This document shows, piece by piece, positions 8,791-14,491 of a DNA stretch of 14,491 bases. Under the pieces are notes generated by a model. It was not told the origin of the DNA and did not search any database. It saw nothing but the letters and a program-made list of their open reading frames with translations. Each line of letters opens with the position of its first letter. The first letter of the stretch is position 1. The DNA comes from Larix sibirica (taxonomy: Eukaryota > Streptophyta > Pinopsida > Pinales > Pinaceae). Position numbers and translations under genes: made by a program. The DNA is taken from the NCBI GenBank assembly GCA_004151065.3, contig NWUY0300003224.1, forward strand, positions 1-14,491, read 5' to 3'.

Positions 8791-8869
8791 CTGCCACAAG
8801 TAGTCCAATTTATTTCAAGTACACAACTTAAAAATGAAAAAAAAAAATCAAATAGCAAAAGATGCTCAC
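8791..8869 (-). other. GT-AG intron 2 of the coiled-coil relic
   Basis: The donor is AAG followed by GTGAGC, and the acceptor is CTTGTGGCAG before GTAGAAGG. It is 79 bp long with an internal T-rich run (the A-run at 8836-8848 on the plus strand), all typical of a plant intron. Confidence 0.6.
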
Positions 8870-9017
8870 CTTCCACTTTGTCAATATTGCCTCTTTGAAT
8901 GCTCCCTTATATGTCTCCCAAATATGTTGAATTTCAATCATCAACCTTTCTAGTTCACACTCAATATTAAGTTGCATGAAGAAAAATGTTTTCCAATCAA
9001 TTTCAAAACAATAATAC

Positions 9018-9108
9018 CTTTCAATGTTTCATGATTCATCAAATGGTTGCATATTGATACATGATTATGCATCATCACTAGAAACTAACACACTTGAAGA
9101 TGATATAC
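9018..9108 (-). other. GT-AG intron 1 of the coiled-coil relic
   Basis: The donor is ACTAG followed by GTATAT, and the acceptor is ACATTGAAAG. It is 91 bp long and has stops in the reading frame. Removing it joins two well-formed open stretches in phase. Confidence 0.5.
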
Positions 9109-9256
9109 CTAGTAATTCCAAACCACTGAGGTGTGAGATTCTTCTTGAGGATAACAATGGTGTCCAATTTTTCTTCCAAACTGATTGAATCTAGCAAATT
9201 AACCCTGTCTATGTTATCACATAGAGTTGCAAAATATATGGCCCACAATTTAGGCT

Positions 9257-10105
9257 AATTTGAGTGTCAAAATAGGGTAAGTTGCATTGATGTGATGATC
9301 CTAGGGATGGTGCATAGTGATGGAACTACTTGTTGGTATGATCAAGGTCAATCAAGCATTAACTGGCTAGGATGTTTATTATATGCATAAAGGAAATGCT
9401 CATGATGATGGGTGTGTGAGGTTATACCTATTAATGGACTAGAGATTTATTAACCTACTACATGACCAAATCTAGAATAGGAAAGATACATAATATCCAA
9501 GAGGGAGGTTGGGATTTGATGTGGTGTTATGTGTGGCAAGCAATAATTCCTTGATGGGGGTGTCAATGGACTCGTCATTTAAAATATGTTATGTGCTCGA
9601 TGTGGTATTTCACTTTGGCTCTAAATGGTGTATCTCCTTCAATTTACCAAACCAATTTATACATGTCTTCTTGAATAGTCAATTGAATGCACAACTTCAA
9701 ACATGGCCTATACAACCATAAGTAGTGGTGATACAATAATATTTGTGAAGGAACCAATTAATAAAATCACTTACAAATTGGCCACAATAGACCAAAAATA
9801 TAGAAATGTTTGATGTTGGAAGGATAAATAAGGTCTTGATCATAATCACACAAATCTCTTTTGCTTGTGCTTTCAAAGTGTCATCGTTGGAGTGTAACAC
9901 TAAAATTGAACATCAATTATGTCTTTGTGAAGCTACAACATTATACATGTGTGCTAATGAGACAAATACGGTCTCATTTTAGGAATCCAATTTATTTATT
10001 TATTTTAAAATCCCATGTACATCATAATTCTGACGACCTAAGGACAAGCTTGTTATTATAGTAGTGTACTTCCTACCTTCTAATGACGACCAAATCGTAG
10101 ATATT
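9257..10105. other. Anonymous region, likely decayed repeat
   Basis: Short overlapping frames lie on both strands (such as 9509-9721 plus and 9900-9697 minus), none with a motif. An 8-bp perfect stem (AATGAGAC at 9956-9963 and GTCTCATT at 9971-9978) is the only structure noted. Confidence 0.4.
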
Positions 10106-10109
10106 TCAT

Positions 10110-10680
10110 TGGAAGGTTGTTGAAATACTGACTTTTGAATACAACTCACTTTGAACATTGTTGGCAACACATTGTAATTCCATTGTTATGTTGTTGAAAC
10201 CAAGACTTCTTGATGCAAATTACTTTGAATATTGTCATAACTACATTGTAAATATGTTCTGAGGACATCAAGATTTCGCCAAAATGATGACTTCTGGTTG
10301 TAAAATATTTTAGTACCATCACAACACGTGGCTAGATGGTTGTCAAAATAACATCAATAAGTTGTCATAATACCAACACCTAATTACAAATAACTCTCTT
10401 CTATGAACTGATAAGTAGCTAGAAGGTTGTCGAAAAAAATTTGGTATGTTGTCAAATTACCAACATCGGGCTTCAAATATGTCACTGCTTCATTGAAGTG
10501 CCATGTGTTTAGAAATTTATCTAAAGAAAACTGGTATGTGGTTGAAATACCAAAATCCTATTATAGTATGGTTCTCCACTGGAGTGCCACATGGCCCAAA
10601 GTTGTCGAAATAAAATTGGAGATTTGTCGAAATATTGACATCAAGTTGCATATATGATTCTACAATGAAGTGCCACATGG
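10110..10680. repeat. Degenerate tandem repeat, period about 87-90 bp
   Basis: Units recur with the pattern GTGCCAC/GTGCCAT-(N)-GCTAGAAGGTTGTCGAAA, then TGGTATGTTGTCAAAATACCAACATC, then a TCTACNATGAA tail (described as a pattern; no unit matches it exactly). Equivalent points lie near 10327, 10414, 10504, 10591 and 10677, spaced 86-90 bp. More diverged units reach back to about 10110 (GGTTGTTGAAATACTGAC). Within each unit the GTTGTCGAAAT-type half recurs after about 26 bases. There is no coding potential. Confidence 0.65.
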
Positions 10681-10914
10681 TCTCTCAACAATATCAAAAG
10701 TCTAATGAGGACCAATGAGGTAATGTTTGGACAAATTCATTATGACAATAGAAAATACCATTCCTAACATGATGACGTCAAAGTTAGTGTTGGTAGAATG
10801 TCACAATTCGTACTCAGTTGTACTAGTCAGACTACATGGCAACTCATTCAACCGAATGAAAACATGGCCCTAGTGCATCAAATAAATTTATGTGGAATAA
10901 TGACTCACTTGTTA
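10681..10914. other. Anonymous spacer
   Basis: No gene or repeat is recognised between the tandem array and the Gypsy relic. Confidence 0.35.
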
Positions 10915-11372
10915 TAAGGATCACCAATATTTATGTAATAAAACCCAACTGCACACTTATCCTGTATGTGGGCACTAAAAAAAATTTTAAAACTTATCAC
11001 AAACTCAAGAAGGAATTTTTTGGGAAGGCCTAAAAACTGATGTTCAAACATTTGTGCTAGGGCGTTTGGTTTTCCAACGTAAGAAAGGGGATATGGTCGA
11101 GACCTTGTGTATTCTAGAATTGTTGGTGATACCAACTTACAGTTGGGAAGAGCTTTCAATGGATTTTATCACAGTTCTACCAAATTTTGAAGGGAATAAT
11201 GGCATCATGGTAGTGGTGGATCAACTCACAAAGTATGCTCAGTTTTCTCACTTTATCATCCTTTTAAATCAAATATGATAGTCACAAAATTCATGGAAAG
11301 AATTTAGAACCTACATGGTCAAAACCCCAAGATTATTGTAAGTGACAAAGATCATATTTTCACTAGTAAATT
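10915..11372 (+). pseudogene. Ty3/Gypsy integrase fragment, frameshifted and truncated
   Basis: This is a relic of the retrotransposon enzyme that joins element DNA to the chromosome. In order: FKTYHKLKKEFF (about 10983-11020), a frameshift, WEGLKTDVQTFV (about 11019-11056), a zinc-finger tail whose expected C-x2-C cysteines are replaced (LGRLVFQRKKGDMVE), then IPTYSWEELSMDFITVLP carrying the first catalytic Asp (codon 11162-11164). MVVVDQLTKYAQFSHF follows. After stops at 11276-11281 the reading shifts frame again to VTKFMERI-stop-NLHGQNPKIIV and SDKDHIFTSKF, which holds the second catalytic Asp (codon 11344-11346). The third catalytic residue, Glu, is absent because another element begins at 11373. 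Protease and reverse transcriptase are not found upstream. It is clearly non-functional. Confidence 0.9.
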
Positions 11373-11594
11373 TGTTGGAATATTCAACTATACTAAGAGG
11401 GGGGCGGGTGAATCACTATAAGACATATTTTACACTTTCAAAACTTATTTACCATTCACATTAGCTTTCAATCAAATTGAGCAGTAGTAAAAAAAAATGA
11501 ATAGTACACAAGAGACAAAAGGTTTTAATGTGGAAACAAAATAATGGAGAAAACCACAGAAAGATGTTCTTTCCAAATAAATAAGGATTACAAT

Positions 11595-11709
11595 GATTCT
11601 CCATCACCAACTGGAAGGAGGCACCAACCCCCTGTGGTTTCTCCAACACCAACTAGAAGGAATCTCTAACTCCCTTGATTCTCCAGCACCAACTAGAAGG
11701 AGGCACCTT
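11595..11709 (+). repeat. 40-bp minisatellite, copy 1 (three units)
   Basis: Units start at 11595, 11637 and 11677 with the core CTCCAGCACCAACTAGAAGG and close variants. After the third unit the sequence switches to an unrelated, roughly 45-bp C-rich stretch before rejoining copy 2 at GTAAATATAC (11756). Confidence 0.75.
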
Positions 11710-12156
11710 AAAGGAAGCTACAACTCCCTGCCTTGCACCACCCTGCCACCCTAAAGTAAATATACTTTTGTTTTGTATTTGATCTGCAGACACTATCTTC
11801 ACTCTTGTTGCACACAGTCCTTGTTCTTTACTTCATTTTTACACAAAAAAGATATATTCTTAGTAGCGCCCTTCTATTCCTTTAACATGTCTTGCCTATC
11901 TGTCATTTAATTCACTTTTGTGTTGCTTCTTACTTTTGTGTTGCCTTCGAATTCTATGTTGCTTATGCACAATCTTCAACTTTTGTACCAATACACTGAA
12001 TGCATCAACTTGCATGTTGTGTGATTTCCTTCGTAAAGAAACTCTAATTCATGTGCATCAATTTAAATTTATGTATTGTGCAAAGCAGCTCTAATTCATT
12101 TTCCCTCATCTACCTTCCTGGATTGTTGCATTCTATTATGTCATGTTCTACACTAC

Positions 12157-12451
12157 ACAAGACAATCCTAGATTTTGTACTGCACACCAACTTTCTTTTA
12201 ACACTATAATCTGTGCAAGAGAATCCTAGCTTATGTATTGCACACCAACTTTCATGTCATTCTCTACAAGACAATCCTAGATTCTATACCGCGCACCAAC
12301 TTTCCTCTCATGCTAAACTCTATGCAAGATAACCCTAACTATTGCGCATCCATCACAGTACCTACATTTTTCTCATGCATCCACCACATTACTTGTCAAG
12401 TTCTATTATGTGCAAGATAACCCTAACTATTGCGCATCCATCACAGTACCT
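12157..12451 (+). repeat. Degenerate short tandem subrepeat, copy 1
   Basis: A module like GCAAGACAATCCTAGATT plus TGCACACCAACTTTC recurs at about 12157, 12214, 12266, 12323 and 12412 (spacings 57, 52, 57, 89). The last two modules share GCAAGATAACCCTAACTATT and the following GCGCATCCATCACAGTACCT exactly. The 60-codon frame here (12238-12420) is a by-product of the repeat. Confidence 0.65.
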
Positions 12452-12981
12452 AGTTTTTCTTTAATCAAAGAAGAACATGCAAGAAAACATCCCTTCCTCT
12501 TCACAAGGTGCGCCTCCTCCTCCTTAGAAAGCCTTCAAAAAACATCTTCAAGAATCCTTTAGGAATCTAAAACATCCTCAATAAAACCTAAGTAATCATC
12601 TTCAAAAACCCTAGAAAATTCATCTTCTCCTTGGAATTGTGCACCTTTTTCAGAGATCCATAATTGGATGATTGATTCAACAAATGAGGGGTGCCTCCTA
12701 TTTATACTCTTCATAAATCACGTTTTGGGCCGACATAACATTGTTCAATATCCTAACAAGGCTGACCTAACATTCTAGCTGGGTTGACTTTACAAATTCT
12801 TTTATATCTCCTCATTCCTATAGGGTTAAAGGGACTTCCATACACCATTAGAAAGGTCTTGGAACAAGGTTTCCAACCATGTAACCTATAATCCAATTTG
12901 AGCTAGGTATATAGAGTAAAAATTCTTTCAAAGATAGGGTATCCAAATTGGGCATCCAAAAACAATATTTCCAATAATCTT

Positions 12982-12982
12982 N
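12982..12982. other. Single ambiguous base (N) at a repeat junction
   Basis: One N sits exactly between the two near-identical repeat copies. This suggests a contig join rather than a random miscall. Confidence 0.9.
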
Positions 12983-13191
12983 AACTATACTAAGAGGGGG
13001 GCGGGTGAATCACTATAAGACATATTTTACACTTTCGAAACTTATTTACCATTCACATTAGCTTTCAATCAAATTGAGCAGCAGTAAAAAAAAATGAATA
13101 GTACACAAGAAACAAAAGGTTTTAATGTGGAAACAAAATAATGGAGAAAACCACAGAAAGATGTTCTTTCCAAATAAATAAGGATGACAAT

Positions 13192-13350
13192 GATTCTCCA
13201 GCACCAACTGGAATGAGGCACCAATCCCCTGGTTTCTCTAACACCAACTGGAAGGAATCTCTGACTCCCTTGATTCTCCAGCACCAACTAGAAGGAGGCA
13301 CCAACCCCTTCAATTCTCCAGCTACAACTGGAAGGAGGCACCAAATCCTT
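13192..13350 (+). repeat. 40-bp minisatellite, copy 2 (four units)
   Basis: Units start at 13192, 13232, 13272 and about 13312, with cores such as CAGCACCAACTGGAATGAGG and CAGCTACAACTGGAAGGAGG. Copy 1 has three units plus a different tail, yet both blocks have the same total length. Confidence 0.8.
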
Positions 13351-13753
13351 GAGTAAATATACTTTTGTTTTGTATTTGATCTGCAGACACTATCTTCACT
13401 CTTGTTGCACACAGTCCTTGTTCTTTACTTCATTTTTACACAAAAAAGATATATTCTTAGTAGCGCCCTTCTATTCCTTTAACATGTCTTGCCTATCTGT
13501 CATTTAATTCACTTTTGTGTTGCTTCTTACTTTTGTGTTGCCTTCGAATTCTATGTTGCTTATGCACAATCTTCAACTTTTGTACCAATACACTGAATGC
13601 ATCAACTTGCATGTTGTGTGATTTCCTTCGTAAAGAAACTCTAATTCATGTGCATCAATTTAAATTTATGTATTGTGCAAAGCAGCTCTAATTCATTTTC
13701 CCTCATCTACCTTCCTGGATTGTTGCATTCTATTATGTCATGTTCTACACTAC

Positions 13754-14048
13754 ACAAGACAATCCTAGATTTTGTACTGCACACCAACTTTCTTTTAACA
13801 CTATAATCTGTGCAAGAGAATCCTAGCTTATGTATTGCACACCAACTTTCATGTCATTCTCTACAAGACAATCCTAGATTCTATACCGCGCACCAACTTT
13901 CCTCTCATGCTAAACTCTATGCAAGATAACCCTAACTATTGCGCATCCATCACAGTACCTACATTTTTCTCATGCATCCACCACATTACTTGTCAAGTTC
14001 TATTATGTGCAAGATAACCCTAACTATTGCGCATCCATCACAGTACCT
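13754..14048 (+). repeat. Degenerate short tandem subrepeat, copy 2
   Basis: This is the counterpart of 12157-12451 at +1597, with the same module order and no difference that I could see. Confidence 0.65.
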
Positions 14049-14491
14049 AGTTTTTCTTTAATCAAAGAAGAACATGCAAGAAAACATCCCTTCCTCTTCA
14101 CAAGGTGCGCCTCCTCCTCCTTAGAAAGCCTTCAAAAAACATCTTCAAGAATCCTTTAGGAATCTAAAACATCCTCAATAAAACCTAAGTAATCATCTTC
14201 AAAAACCCTAGAAAATTCATCTTCTCCTTGGAATTGTGCACCTTTTTCAGAGATCCATAATTGGATGATTGATTCAACAAATGAGGGGTGCCTCCTATTT
14301 ATACTCTTCATAAATCACGTTTTGGGCCGACATAACATTGTTCAATATCCTAACAAGGCTGACCTAACATTCTAGCTGGGTTGACTTTACAAATTCTTTT
14401 ATATCTCCTCATTCCTATAGGGTTAAAGGGACTTCCATATACCATTAGAAAGGTCTCGGAACAAGGTTTCCAACCATGTAACCTATAATCC

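Larger units (their letters stand above)
8551..9254 (-). pseudogene. Three-exon gene relic encoding a charged, probably coiled-coil protein
   Basis: The minus strand shows three exons: 9254-9109 (146 bp), 9017-8870 (148 bp) and 8790-8551 (240 bp). The introns are 91 bp (9108-9018) and 79 bp (8869-8791), both GT...AG. Phase is kept: exon 1 ends two bases into a codon that exon 2 completes as Arg, and exon 2 ends on a full codon. The product starts PKLWAIYFATLCDNIDRV, continues YYCFEIDWKTFFFMQLNIEC, and becomes Glu/Lys/Arg-rich and helical in exon 3 (EELWKLDEEKVREEM; STIKELKQRRDGELRAI). A TAA interrupts exon 3 at 8691-8689 and a TGA ends it at 8553-8551. Beyond that TGA the frame stays open for about 24 more codons, so the TGA may also be a mutation. 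No start codon or first exon is identified; an acceptor-like AAATTAG precedes 9254. I do not recognise the family. It lies among repeats with no clear gene neighbours. It could be an old gene copy carried by a transposon, or the remains of a local gene. Confidence 0.55.
11373..12981 (+). mobile_element. LTR-like repeat, copy 1, inserted in Gypsy integrase
   Basis: It begins TGTTGGAATATTC, a typical plant LTR start, exactly where the integrase reading breaks, and continues with CTAAGAGGGGGGCGGGTGAA. No transposase or pol frame is present. The stretch from 11386 reappears 1597 bp downstream. After 12894 the sequence runs to the N at 12982 with nothing to compare in copy 2. If it is an LTR, the target duplication would be about AAATT next to 11373; its partner lies outside the window. 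Non-coding pieces include a 40-bp minisatellite (11595-11709) and a 52-89 bp subrepeat (12157-12451). Confidence 0.6.
12983..14491 (+). mobile_element. LTR-like repeat, copy 2 (runs off the window)
   Basis: It aligns to 11386-12894 at a constant 1597-bp offset. From 13353 to the end I find only two substitutions in over 1.1 kb (ATACACC/ATATACC and GTCTTGG/GTCTCGG). The first 200 bases have about five. Only the minisatellite block (13192-13350) differs strongly. The first 13 bases of copy 1 (TGTTGGAATATTC) are missing. No gene is present; the frames at 13069-13412 and 13835-14017 come from repeats. Confidence 0.7.

Noticed and set aside
9509-9900. Possible retroelement gag or pol relic between 9509 and 9900
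   Set aside because: I checked frames on both strands for catalytic or zinc-knuckle motifs and found none that I could defend.
10110-10680. CRISPR-like array
   Set aside because: Repeats are long, degenerate and contiguous, with no unique spacers. The genome is plant-like.
12323-12451. AACCCTAA words resembling plant telomere repeat
   Set aside because: There is only one CCCTAA per module, inside a longer unrelated repeat. No tandem telomeric run is present.
13069-13412. Minus-strand frames with repeated tryptophan-rich peptides (13122-13412 and 13069-13287)
   Set aside because: The peptide repetition comes from the 40-bp minisatellite, whose length is not a multiple of three. Both frames are by-products.
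12238-14017. Identical 60-codon plus-strand frames at 12238-12420 and 13835-14017
   Set aside because: They are identical because they lie in the duplicated repeat, and they overlap the short tandem subrepeat. There is no motif and no sign of coding constraint.

Overview
The window looks like intergenic DNA from a large plant nuclear genome. It is AT-rich and dominated by decayed, nested retrotransposon sequence. It carries a broken Ty3/Gypsy integrase, an LTR-type element with a plant-style initiator-Met-tRNA primer site, short GT-AG introns and a calreticulin-like exon fragment. A gymnosperm such as a conifer would fit this repeat style, but that is inference. No intact protein-coding gene, rRNA, tRNA or CRISPR array is visible, and nearly all the open frames are chance or relics.

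Layout. Positions 1-1136 are a fold-back element: two long inverted arms (about 1-412 and 735-1136) around a loop of about 320 bp. Positions 1137-1468 are anonymous. Positions 1469-6655 hold a minus-strand LTR-type element. Two diverged direct repeats (1469-2645 and 5537-6655) flank an internal region. On the minus strand that region has a primer-binding-like site (4989-4999), then seven copies of one octamer (4460-4939), then a purine-rich relic of a very acidic protein (about 2660-4355). The primer site puts the right LTR at 5004 to about 6655, so the left LTR appears to be missing about 0.5 kb. No reverse transcriptase or integrase is recognisable, so it looks like a non-autonomous element.

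Positions 6681-6782 resemble one exon from a calreticulin/calnexin P-domain. Positions 6783-7680 are anonymous apart from three adjacent perfect hairpins (7282-7339). Positions 7680-8224 hold weak plus-strand exon candidates. The best gene-like object is on the minus strand at 8551-9254: three exons joined by two short GT-AG introns, with reading phase kept across both, encoding a charged helical protein broken by one in-frame stop. I do not recognise the family.

Positions 9257-10100 are anonymous. Positions 10110-10680 hold a degenerate tandem repeat of about 87-90 bp. Positions 10915-11372 are a frameshifted Gypsy integrase, cut at 11373 by a TGTTGG-type LTR-like sequence. That sequence is present twice in tandem (11373-12981 and 12983-14491, spacing 1597 bp), with a single N at the junction. 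The copies are almost identical except for a 40-bp minisatellite block. The second copy runs off the end of the window.

Nothing here forms an operon or pathway. The connections are structural: nested insertions, duplications, and gene fragments lying among repeats.
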